A stretch of 64,000 bases of DNA from Oenanthe sinensis. Lineage: Eukaryota; Streptophyta; Magnoliopsida; Apiales; Apiaceae. The stretch lies in NCBI GenBank assembly GCA_028671895.1, contig CM053802.1, positions 926,631 to 990,630 of the forward strand, written 5' to 3'. Under the pieces are notes generated by a model. That model did not search any database, had not been told where the DNA came from, and worked only from the letters and a program-made list of their open reading frames with translations. Position 1 is the stretch's first letter; each line of letters starts with the position of its first letter. The position numbers and the translations under genes are program-made. This document shows, piece by piece, positions 23,121 to 33,666 of this stretch.

Positions 23121-26100
23121 TCACTGTATTAATGCAGCATCAGTTGAGTTCTTGCCCTGCTTACTACCACCAGCTGCAAAGATCAAGATTCCATAAAGTT
23201 AATTGATAGTATTAGCTTAAGGTCTAGTTGAGAAAAGAATAAGAAAAAACTATAACCATACGATTATGCGCCTTTCATCAAAAATACTTACCAAATAGTG
23301 AAGAAAGGTCAGAGCTTTTCAATACACGCAGCCTCTTGACAGTAGATACAAACATGCTGCATATCACATGTTGAAGATTAATTTAAGCACATGACAGCAA
23401 ATCTAACCAAATAATTTGATAATATGATGCAGGTCTATGAAACTGCATTATAAAGGTATTGCTGCACATGTCAAGTGGCCATGTGCCATATGCAAAAGAA
23501 TGCACACTTGGATTTGTTTATGGGAAGAAGCAGTTTGCAAGGATGCATATTCAAATTTCTCTATCCAACCGTTCTAAATTTTGAATAGATATAAATCCCT
23601 CTGTACATTATAAAGAGTGAAATGTCGGAGGGTGAAGTTTTTAATGTAGAGATATGACAAGTTTTTTATTGCATACGAGTATGATTATGTTGTGGCTGTG
23701 AAAATTACAACTATCTACAAGACTTGCAAATCGAACTCACTAACCAACAATCTCGAGTGATTAAGTAAATAATGTTAAAATATAATAATTAATCAAGTGG
23801 CATAACTCTTCTTGAAAGAAAATTAGTAATAATTGACCAAGTGGGAAATATTAGAGGCATATAATAATTTTCAACATGATCAGATTCACAGAGTTGAGGT
23901 GCTTACTGCCATGGGACATCTCCAACGAGCATCCTGTCTCCTTCATTATCCTCATACAAAAGGGTATATTCCCCTCTTCCATCTAACAACCCTGTAATTA
24001 ACTTATCTCCCTCTTCGTTCTGGATTTTATCATCAGAGGGGTCCCTTTGAGCTAAACAAGTATGAGAAACAAACCATGTCAGAAACACATGATCTCTCAT
24101 TGTAAATGTAATATATTTGCAAAACTAAATTACAAAAAATCATTGATGCATGCACTACAAGAAGTTAATAGCAAGACACTCCTTTTTTATAATACAAAAT
24201 GCATATATAGCTCGATTGCATGCATGATCAAGCGATAGAACAATACGTCATATTATGTTTAATAAAGAACTCATTGGTCATCTAATGTAATTGCGTACCA
24301 CAACAAATTTTGCATGCAACTGATATGCATTTTTTTATACGAGGTAAGAAAAACTACCTGCTAAGAGACCTCTAAAAAGCTCATCAACCGAACAAGATAG
24401 CTTTTCATAGCTATCATAAGCTTTAAGATCAACTTTTCTTCCAATAGGGACTCCATCCATGTTGATCTTTACAAACAAGCCTTTACAACAATTTTCAACC
24501 TGTTTTTCGTTGGCACTCTTCTGTGGTGGAGCTACATTCTGTTGCTTCTGCTCAACTTTCAGTTTTGTTGAAGTGTTACTTGCAAGATTCTTCCTAAATG
24601 ATCGAATTGGAGGCCATCCAACAACTGGAGCAGGAGCAGTTCTGTTGTATGATTGTTGTTTATCAACCATTATTAAAAATTGGCACCAGTTAGTCACATT
24701 TACGTTACCATGTAGATGTTGAGCAAATAAATTACATACGTACAGGAAGAAATAAGCATCTAATATGGGAACATACAAGTTCTAACGAGTTTTCATATAC
24801 ACAGTAATAACTTAGAAGTAATTATTTCATGAAGTTATGTAAGAGTGTTAAAAGGGACATCGAACTAATCCTGCTGTCAACTGTCAAGTTTGAAGTAACA
24901 TCATTTTTTTGGGGTAAAAAATTTATAAAGGATTAAAGGTCTAATTTATGATCTTATCATAGCAAGGAGTGACAAGGAACACATGTCCACATATAAGTAT
25001 GCAATGGTGAATATGTCGTGTGCAACAAGAAAACAATACAGTAAACCTACCAATAGGAAAAACTTCATGAGCACCGATTTTATTTTATCTTTGCTACATC
25101 ACAAGAACCAAATTTCAGGATAAACAAGTAATAGCAACATGTTTACATATACTATTAACATAATACTGTAACATATAACCATATGTATATAGACAATGGT
25201 AACCCTCCTTCAGACACCGAGATTTGAGGTGAACTATTAACTTAGAGCAAGTAAAACAACTTTCTTAACCAAGCTCCTTGGCTCAAAAATAAAGAATGCA
25301 ACACAAAATGACACCAACACTATCCTAAATCACTAAGACATTCTAAAACATTTTAAAAATTACTAGTCCTGTCCTATTAATAGGGATCTCTAGCCATCCC
25401 GAATTGGATCCCAAAAAATTTTCTAAATTACACGTGACATTCTTTTATTGGTGGGGCGCATATTAATGCACGCGGGCTCCATATTATTTATAAGAAAACG
25501 ATCAATAACATATTGACACCTCATGATTTGGGAAATTTTTTTGGAACCAATTCGGAACATCTAGCATTATTCTTTCATTTTTATGAATAAAAAATTCATT
25601 TTCCTCCTTTTTTCCGTATCTTTTCTCTTTCTTTTTAAGAATAGTTAGATTCAAATTTATTATTATTATAATAATATGGAATGAATATAGAGAAGATTAT
25701 TGGAGTTGACATACAAAATAGATTACATAAATTACTATGACTCATTGTTTTATAATATTTATAGGAAATCAACTAGTACACTATTCAAGTCATGAGAACC
25801 AATATTCTCAAAAAAATAATAATTTGTACACACTAATAACAATTTACACTAGTAATCTCAAACAAGTCTTAGGAAGTGATTATTTCATAAAAGTTGTGTT
25901 ACTTAACAAATTGATTGAGTAGTTATGAAGATTGAAGGGTACAATGAACTAATCCTGGCAAGACAAGTAACATCATTCTTTGGAAAATAAGGAAAAAAAG
26001 ATTAAAGGTATATCTTATCATAACAAGGACCACATGTCCACATACAAGCCTATATTATATACACATGTAAGTATGAAAAACTATTGGAGGGGAATATAGT

Positions 26101-26651
26101 GAATATGCTCTGTACAGCAAGAAAACAATACAGTACACTTGACCAGTAATTAAAACATGTAAAAGTGAAAAAAGAATAAACCTTTTCTGAGATGTGTTGG
26201 GTCCAGCTGTATTTTTTACAGCAGAAGCATCTGGTGAAAATGCTTGCTGCTTTTCAGTATTCTGCAACTCTGACACCAACCCTTTACTGCAACACCTCTG
26301 AGATGATTCCTTTTTTATGACAGGAGGAAGCAACTCTTGTTGTTGATCATAATACTTTGAAGAAGATGATGACCATGAAGTGTTCATGTTATCTAAAGAA
26401 GAGAACTTGTGTGTTTGACTTTCACTTAACCAACTATTTTCCAAACCCCTCTTAGAACCAGAACAAGTGGTGTGAGTTGTGATGGTGGAATATGAATTTC
26501 CAAGAGAAAGAAGAGAAGGGTCATGCTCTTTTTCTTGAAACTTGTGTTTGGTAATATTGGTTGTGTTTTTACCATGAGTCAAGCTATGTTCTTGATCACC
26601 TGGTGGAGCTAGCCTTAGTTCTAGTTCTTTTCTTGAAAATCCCTCCTCCAT
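23121..26651 (-). CDS. Aux/IAA auxin-response repressor, IAA18/IAA26 type
   Basis: Five exons: 26651-26182, 24641-24358, 24051-23907, 23356-23292 and 23173-23121, coding for 338 residues. Aux/IAA proteins are short-lived nuclear repressors that bind ARF factors and are degraded through TIR1/AFB when auxin is present. Domain I is LELRL (residues 10-14), followed by APPG. The degron is [13 protein letters not shown] (about 163-175). The PB1 domain starts at [16 protein letters not shown], with the acidic cluster [16 protein letters not shown] and the basic [13 protein letters not shown]. The [18 protein letters not shown] end and the [12 protein letters not shown] degron point to the IAA18/IAA26 (PAP1) group. 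It is longer than I remember those Arabidopsis proteins, owing to a Ser-rich N-terminal insert. Intron 1 is large (1,540 bp) and holds a duplicated block. A foldback transposon sits about 0.3 kb upstream. Confidence 0.95.
24811..25048. repeat. intron 1 duplicated block, copy 1
   Basis: Shares ordered blocks with 25868-26140: ATTATTTCAT, GAACTAATCCTG, AAGTAACATCATT, GATTAAAGGT, CTTATCATA, ACACATGTCCACATA and GCAACAAGAAAACAATACAG. The copies are in the same orientation, about 1.06 kb apart, within Aux/IAA intron 1. Confidence 0.8.
25868..26140. repeat. intron 1 duplicated block, copy 2
   Basis: Second copy of the 24811-25048 block, somewhat longer through small insertions. It ends about 40 bases from the exon 1 donor. 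Divergence by substitutions and small indels shows the duplication is not recent. Confidence 0.8.
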
Positions 26652-26958
26652 CTATGAAATTACTAGACAAAGCAGCAACTTTGTTGAGTGTTGAAACAAT
26701 CAAGTTTTATACTTGAAAACACTAGATTGTGAGTAGTGAAAATAATACAGAGCTCATGCAAGATGGAAGATAAAAAAAAAAGGTAAGACAGATGAGATGA
26801 AAAATTAAATATGTAATGACTTGGAGAGGAAACGGGAGGAGAGAGCTATGTATATATATATTGAATGGTGGAAGGGGTTTATTAAAAGAGAAGCTGAGGA
26901 GAGGTGTAAGAAAGTGAGGATTAAAAGGAAGAGAACCCTGTAAAATATGGTTTATATT
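26652..26958 (-). promoter_or_regulatory. proximal promoter and leader of Aux/IAA gene
   Basis: Only about 310 bp separate the start codon from the foldback element. A TATA-like ATATATATATA tract lies at about 26849-26862, roughly 200 bases upstream of the ATG on the minus strand, which would give a leader of about 170 nt. The leader region carries short A-rich and GA-rich runs. Confidence 0.55.
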
Positions 26959-26967
26959 TGGTTTGTT

Positions 26968-29089
26968 GGCTTCGTTTCAGTCATGGTACATGGACCATGT
27001 TGGTATTTCAAGAATGGCACAGACGTTCAAAATATATCAGTAATGGTATAGGCAATTCCCAAAAATGGCGAACATAGATGTTATTTGTTGTGACTTGCTG
27101 GGGCTTGTTGAACAGACTTGTACGCCATACGGAATGACGAACAGTACAAAGATTGTATAACTATATGTACACAATCTGCCGCGGCGTACACATTTAACAT
27201 AATTTTTTTATTCCTAAGGTGTATACAATCTCCACTGACGAACAGTTTGTATTATATATATCTACTTTATCTAGTGTGTTTCCATTCTCCCGAACAGATA
27301 AGGCAAAAAAAAAGATAGTGTATATAGTTATACGTGCTAGTTGTTAGTTGCTAATTGATTAATTGTTATACTTGCTAAGGCAGAAGAACATTGTATACTC
27401 AATTAGTTTAACTAAATTAGTGTAAATTTCAAGATTTACTTAGTATGATCTTAATTAGTACGTTGATTAGTGAATAATTAGTATATTGATTAGTGAATAA
27501 TTAGTAAGTTAGCTAATAAAAATAGGTGCTTAATTATTCAAATATAAATAAATTAAAATTTTAAAATTATATCTTCGAATCAAAATATATTTTAGAATAT
27601 AAATATTATTTTAAATAAAAATTTGTTTAAAATTATAAAATATAAATACTATTTTAAAAATGATATTTTGGAATATAAATATATAAAATCTAAATATTTT
27701 TTTAAATCTATTTTCGAATATAAATATATTAATAAAAAAAATTTCGAATATAATTATATAAATATATATTAAAAATTATATTTTGGAATATAAATATATA
27801 AAATTTAAATATTTTTTTAAATATATTTTCGAATATAAATATATTATTAAATATTATATTTTTCGAATATAAATATGTAAATAAAAAATATATATTAGAA
27901 AAATAATATTTTGTAATATATTTAAAACATAATATTTTATAATCCAGGTTACGTTTACCATTTGGCACGGCGAACAAAACTAATTTTTAAATCATTCATT
28001 TTTGGTCTTTCAAAAATCCCAACTCCAGTGTTGGTCTTTCAAAAATCCCAACTCCCATTTTTGGCGAACCGGAGGCTTGGAATAAGCATTGTGAACATAC
28101 TTACTATGTTTTCACTGACGAGCATGGTAGAAAAAATAATAGTCATGTTCGCCATTCCAAATGGAAAATGAATTATTTAAAAATTAGTTATGTTCGCCAT
28201 GTCAAATGGTAAACGCAATCTGTATTACAAAATATTATGTTTTAAATATATTACAAAATATTATTTTTCTAATATATTATTTTTATTTATATATTTATAT
28301 TCGAAAAATATAATATTTAATAATATATTTATATTCAAAAATATATTTAAAAAATTATTTAGATTTTATATATTTGTATTCCAAAATATCATTTTTAAAA
28401 TAGTATTTATATTTTATAATTTTAAATAAATTTTTATTTAAAATAATATTCATATTCTAAAATATATTTTGATTCGAAGATATAATTTTAAAATTTTAAT
28501 TTATTTATATTTGAATAATTAAGCACCTAATTTTATTAGCTGACTTACTAATTATTCACTAATCAATATACTAATTATTCACTGATCAACATAATATTTA
28601 AGATCATACTAAGTAAATCTTGAAATTTACACTAATTTAGTTAAACTAATTGAGCATACATGTTCTTCAAGGCAACTAGCAAGTATAACAATTAATCAAT
28701 TAGCAACTAGCAGGTATAACTGTATACACTGTCTTTTTTTTTTTTTGCCTTATCTGTTCGTCACTGGAGAATGGAAACACACTAGATAAAGTGGACACAT
28801 ATAATACAAACTGTTCGCCAGTGGAGATTGTATACACCTTAGGAATAAAAAAAATTATGTTAGATTTGTACGCCGCGGCAGATTGTGTACATATAGTTCT
28901 ACAATCTTTGTACTGTTTGTCATTGCGTATGGCGTACAAATCTGTTCAACAAGCCCCAACACGTCACAACAAATAACAGCTATGTTCGCCATTTTTGGGA
29001 ATTGCCTATACCATTACTGATATGTTTTGAACGTCTGTGTCATTCTTGAAACACCAACATGGTCCATGTACCATGACTGAAACGGAGCC
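26968..29089. mobile_element. foldback Mutator-like element (long TIR, 9-bp TSD)
   Basis: A 2,122-bp element made almost entirely of two inverted arms: left about 26968-28002 and right about 28163-29089, with a loop of about 160 nt. The termini are GGCTTCGTTTCAGTCATGG on the left and its near-perfect inverse ending CCATGACTGAAACGGAGCC on the right. Both sides are flanked by the 9-bp direct repeat TGGTTTGTT (26959-26967 and 29090-29098). Long terminal inverted repeats and a 9-bp duplication indicate a non-autonomous Mutator-like (MULE) element. The arms are A/T-rich inside and hold no transposase; the mirrored short open frames near 27118 (+) and 28939 (-) are simply the two arms. The loop holds a tandem GGTCTTTCAAAAATCCCAAC repeat. 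A read-through transcript would form a very long hairpin. Confidence 0.9.
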
Positions 29090-29098
29090 TGGTTTGTT

Positions 29099-29884
29099 GG
29101 TGAGTTGACATTACTGTCTGATACGATGCTTGTCTACCTGGATTAACCTCTGCCACTATGCTCTATAAAAATATGTGTTTTAATAAAAATTTATTTAGTA
29201 TATTATAATATAAATAATTATAAAGTACGTTGTTTATCAAAATTAATGAAAAATTCATATACAGAGAGTACTACATAAAAAAATGTATTTGTCATTTTAT
29301 TTATATAAAAAAAGAGGATTTGCATGATGAAGATTTGTAGGAGTTGGGCAGGGCAATAAAAAGCATGCAAATCCTGTGATTTATCGTTTGCGCACTCTCC
29401 TTCGGCCCCTCTCTAGACTCTGGCTCTCTAATGCCATCCATAGCTCACTACCAATAATTTCGAATAAATCTTGTTTAGTGACGAGAGATTATATAAATTT
29501 ACAGGAAATTAGCTGTTAAGTATAATATATCTCACCTCTTTTCATAATAAGATCGAGATACTACATATATCTTGCTTTTTATGTTAAAAACATTTAAGAA
29601 ATAAAAGAAAAATTGGGTTTGATACTGACAATCACAATGGGAGCATCCAGATAGTAGGCGCGCCTAAAATTGTAAGATGCTGTTTGTTAGTGGTTTATTT
29701 CACATCAGTGAATAATAGATAATACCCCACTATTTTATCACATCAATCTCCATGATCAGGACTCACAAGACTCATACGGAGTATTAATTAACAAGAATCA
29801 TCAATGAGATTACTATGTAATATATGTGTATATATGGCTATGATGTTTTATATTCTGCACAACGTTAAATCACCTAAACAAGTA
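29099..29884. other. intergenic spacer, no gene recognised
   Basis: A/T-rich spacer between two mobile elements; nothing supported. Confidence 0.6.
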
Positions 29885-30168
29885 CTCCCTCTCTCCCATC
29901 GAGTACTATACAACCGAGGACGGGGCGTGGATTGAGTAGTATATATTGGGGAACGGGGGCGTGACACGCATTTTAAGTTACATTTTAAAAATAGATTCAT
30001 AACTTATTTTTAAAATTTTCTTTTTCTGTATAAAAATAGGATTGTTAAATTTTTATACAAAAAAAAAAAAATTTAAAAATAAGTTTTGGAACTATACTTT
30101 ATAGTTACTTCAAAATGCGTATCGGACAGTGAAAAAAAAATCTATACAATTGAATGGAACGGGAGGAG
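29885..30168. mobile_element. Stowaway-like MITE
   Basis: The left terminus CTCCCTCTCTCCCATCGAGT and the right terminus ATGGAACGGGAGGAG are imperfect inverted copies, flanked by TA (29883-29884 and 30169-30170). 284 bp. The interior has complementary A/T-rich halves around a poly-A run (30058-30070). Confidence 0.8.
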
Positions 30169-30919
30169 TATTAAACGTTATTATTCTGTTCGATCTTGTT
30201 TCTACTTTTTCTGCTTCTACTTTTTCTGCAAATGCACTGTGCTGTTACTGTTTAAGATCACACTTCTCAGATATTGGTGTAATTTAAGTTATGGAGGGTA
30301 TGAATTAAGGGTCCACTCCTTAAAAGTTAAAACAAGTCACTCTCTTCTGTACAAGTTTAATAAGTTTGAAGATAAGACATTTTGTATCAATAAAATTTTT
30401 GAGCAAGATAAAGGGCGTTTTCAATTTAGATTTGTAAGTATTTTTTTAATGAAGATTTATAAGTATTATTTATAATTCATTGAATTTTATTAATTGTATT
30501 TGATTCAAGATTTCACGTAGAGTTGATAGATTATATACATAATTCATAGAGTCCGCGTAGAGTTTCATGTAAAATCTCTCGTACTGATATAAGATTTTAA
30601 AACATCAAAAATATATAGTAAAATTCAATATAATCCATGGTTTTTTAAAATCCATTCGTGTTAATAAGTTTTTGAATACCCCTAAATTTTAATTGATTAA
30701 TAATAATTCATATCAAATATCCATGAATTTTAAATCATTAATTAAAATCCTGATTGAATACCCCATATTTTAAAATATTATTTAAAATCCTAATTAAATA
30801 CCCTCGGAGTTTTAAAATACAAAAAAATATTACAGGATCCGGATTGAATACACCCCCTCGGTTTAAATCATAATGAATTTCATGTTGATATCAATTCAAT
30901 TTAATCCAGCCAGTATGTA
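30169..30919. other. intergenic spacer, no gene recognised
   Basis: A plus-strand open frame of 129 codons covers 30086-30475 but begins inside the MITE and has no domain or codon signal. The segment 30480-30880 repeats AATCC/TTTTAAA-like phrases and looks repeat-derived. Confidence 0.55.
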
Positions 30920-30928
30920 GCTTGAAAA

Positions 30929-31993
30929 TGGGTTAAATGGCTAATTGGTCATTAAACTGAGGCCCGGCTTGTAAGTAGGTCATCAAACTGAAAAAAATTT
31001 CAACTGAATCACTAAATTAACATATAAATTATTGACAAATGATTAAACATAAAAAATGTTTCACTGCCATTAAGTACCATTAACTTTTAACGGTCTTCCG
31101 TTAAAAATCAGCTGAAATGTTGATATTTTAGTCCATTAATTAATACTTGAACCTAAATCCAAAAACATAAACCGATCATTATAACCCAACCCCCAATATC
31201 TAAACCCAATATAACCCTATGAATATTATTACAACAATATCAATCATCAATGATTTCTTCAGCAACAAATTTGTTTCTCATTCATCAAAATTAACAACTT
31301 CAATTCATTTTGTCTCTTTTCCCCTTTTTTAAGCAACCATTAGTTTTTCATACAACACAACAACCTTCATATCTACAAAATTCAACTTTTCATTCAAATT
31401 GTGCACTTCTTGAGATTTTACACCCAATTTGATTTTCAACTCTTCAATAACATCTCTTAATCTCTCTGTGTAAGTTGGTTCTAACCTTGATCTCTCTGTG
31501 TAAGTTGGCTCTAGCCTATCTTAAATTGACCATACGCTTTTTGGGATTAAGAGTCCCTTATTTTCATGCCTCCCAAGTTGGAGAACAATCCCGTATCTAC
31601 AGTACGAGTGCTCCAAGTCATGATTCACTTTTTTGTTATTTCAAAATGAGCTTGTGGAATTCAAATTAGATGAACTCATGGTTAGAACCCTAAATTTAAC
31701 TGGAAAAAGGAAACTGTGCATGTTTATATGACTGTATATATGCATATATATAAGTGGGTGGGTAAAAAGTATTAAAATGAGTGATTTATTGACATTCAAT
31801 TCATGTCATGTTAGACTATTTTTTACAAATCAACAAATACAATTACATTTCCATTCAATATTTTAACCTTTTTAACTTCGAAAATCTGATTGGAAGTTTT
31901 ATATAATTAAGTGAGTTGACTGAATTTTTTTTCATTTTAATGACCTATTTGCAATACGGGCCTCGCCTTAGTGACCGATTAGCCATTTAACCC
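30929..31993. mobile_element. Mutator-like non-autonomous element, 9-bp TSD
   Basis: The left terminus GGGTTAAATGGCTAATTGGT (from 30930), continuing to GAGGCCCG, is mirrored on the right by CGGGCCTCGCCTTAGTGACC and AGCCATTTAACCC. The direct repeat GCTTGAAAA flanks it (30920-30928 and 31994-32002). About 1.06 kb. The interior holds a minus-strand coding-like segment (31469-31329, 46 codons) rich in Leu/Glu/Lys with heptad character, next to a tandem duplication of CTCTCTGTGTAAGTTGGYTC. It may be a captured or leftover gene fragment. No transposase was recognised. Confidence 0.82.
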
Positions 31994-32019
31994 GCTTGAA
32001 AAGAGTACTATTCAGTAAT

Positions 32020-32262
32020 CTAAATTACATGTGTAAAACAACTGCCAAGACCAGGAGAAGTTACATTTCCTTCAAACATATGTTGCAAACTAAACAAGAC
32101 ATTGACCAAGTAGCCTACCATTTCCAATTCCTTGTTAGTACAGTGTGATCTTCCTATCTGCTCTCCATCATCAAATATCACTCTCACTAGTCCAATTGCT
32201 CCCCCCACCTTTTGCTTTTCAACTCCTCCTTGGCCATTTGAAGTTTCCACATGCTATATTTA
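32020..32262 (-). pseudogene. orphan coding-like exon, function unknown
   Basis: The minus-strand frame is open for about 80 codons to a stop at 32020-32022. It has protein-like composition (segments VRVIFDDGEQIGRSHC and ELEMVGYLVNVLFSLQHMF) and a usable AG acceptor just upstream (AAATATAG/CATGTGG). It lies directly beside the right end of the Mutator-like element. I do not recognise the family and see no other exons. It may be the terminal exon of a broken gene; a chance open frame is less likely given its composition. Confidence 0.35.
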
Positions 32263-33371
32263 GCCAAAAAAGTGAGATTTCTTGCATTTCGATTTCCCAA
32301 CCGCAAACATATACATCTTATAAAAGTATATCCAGTCAGCATGTCTGACTTGTTTTAAAGGCTTTTGATTTTAAGTAAAAAATATATGTTTTTTATTAAG
32401 TAAAACAGATTATTTAAAGTTTGGAAATCCGTTTTAAAAGTTGGCATTAAGTACATTTTTGATAAATTATTTTAGTTTTGTAATTTTTTTAATAAAAATT
32501 AATATTATTATTCATATTTATAAATGGCTTTTTTTACTTTTAATAACTTATAAATCATATAATAACAATTAATATTTATTCATATAATAACTTTTAATAA
32601 AAAATTTATTTTAAAAAGTAATATGAAATTTAATAAATAAAGGTAAAAGAAGTAAAATTTTGATTTGATTACTCGTACCCACCTCTGTATCCCACCTCCC
32701 ATAAGTTATCAGAAATTCATATTTTATGTATTTGAGGTATGAGTTTTAAAATTAAAAAATCTTAACCAAACAATGTATGGATTTGAAATGAACAAAATAC
32801 AAACCTAATACTAGAAGACCGAACCAAACCACCCCAAAAATTTTCGAATCCTAAGCATATATTTTGTCCGTATAAATTAGGATAGTTACTGGATTTATAG
32901 TCTCGAGTCATCTCCTTTCAGTCGCCCACGTGTAATCGTCTACTTGCAATACCAGTATAAATTGTACACCCTTAAATTACTACAGTCCACCTAATAATAT
33001 TAGTATTAGTATACTTTAGATGGGATTCTTGGTTTGTTGCCCCGAATACTCTAAACAATGTCCTGATTATAACCAAAGGAGTATATAAGTATATTAGTGT
33101 ATGTAATGATGAAGGCGTGAGTTTGGCGCAAGGGAAAGTATTATTATTGTATTACTATAACTCTATATGTGGAGCTTTCCTTCGATCTTTCCTAAACACA
33201 ATTGTTTATTAAGAATTCTGAAGTACGATAAATTAAATTTAAATTATTTTGGATTGTGTTTATGAAATTCTTAAGAGTATATTTTCCTCCAAACATGATT
33301 ACAAGCATTTCCATATAATTGAAATTTGATATGGATTATGTTGCAATTCTTAATGTTTGTTGAAGGATTAA
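32263..33371. other. intergenic spacer, no gene recognised
   Basis: A/T-rich; no gene, RNA or complete element recognised. Confidence 0.6.
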
Positions 33372-33666
33372 GGTTCGTTTGTTAAAAAAACAGGTAAAAA
33401 GGTGTTTGATAAAGAAAAAATATTTTTGTTCTAAAAATTGCTGTTAGAGAAAGCACGTACCTCAATATTTTTAGAAAAAATTACTTTACAGTTTTTGCAG
33501 AAAATAATTATAACTGTTATCATCAAATCTTTTCAAAAATATTATGTTTTTATATTATATCACAAAATATGCATAAATAAAAAAATTATCAAACATTCAT
33601 CAAATTTTTCTTAACAACACTTTTTTTACAGTACAGTAGTTTTGAATATCAATACCAAACGGAGCC
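33372..33666. mobile_element. Tourist-like (PIF/Harbinger) MITE
   Basis: The left end GGTTCGTTTGTTAAAA and the right end TACCAAACGGAGCC form an imperfect terminal inverted repeat. TAA flanks both sides (33369-33371 and 33667-33669). The 3-bp TAA duplication and a GGCYCYGTTTGG-type terminus are the Tourist signature. 295 bp, non-coding. Confidence 0.7.

Noticed and set aside
25240..25560. Possible MITE within Aux/IAA intron 1 (GAGCAAG... to ...CATCTAGC)
   Set aside because: The termini do not form a convincing inverted repeat and no target duplication is visible.
27118..28939. Two similar open frames in mirror orientation (27118-27318 plus, 28700-28939 minus) that looked like a duplicated small gene
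   Set aside because: They are the same stretch read from the two arms of the foldback element and have no domain or start context.
30086..30475. Plus-strand open frame of 129 codons
   Set aside because: It begins inside a Stowaway-like element, is rich in Phe/Tyr/Lys from A/T-rich DNA and has no motif or promoter.
31329..31469. Assigning the coiled-coil fragment to the GRF zinc-finger family
   Set aside because: Nearby sequence hints at a Cys-x-Cys-Gly motif only after assuming a mutation and a frameshift; too weak to name.
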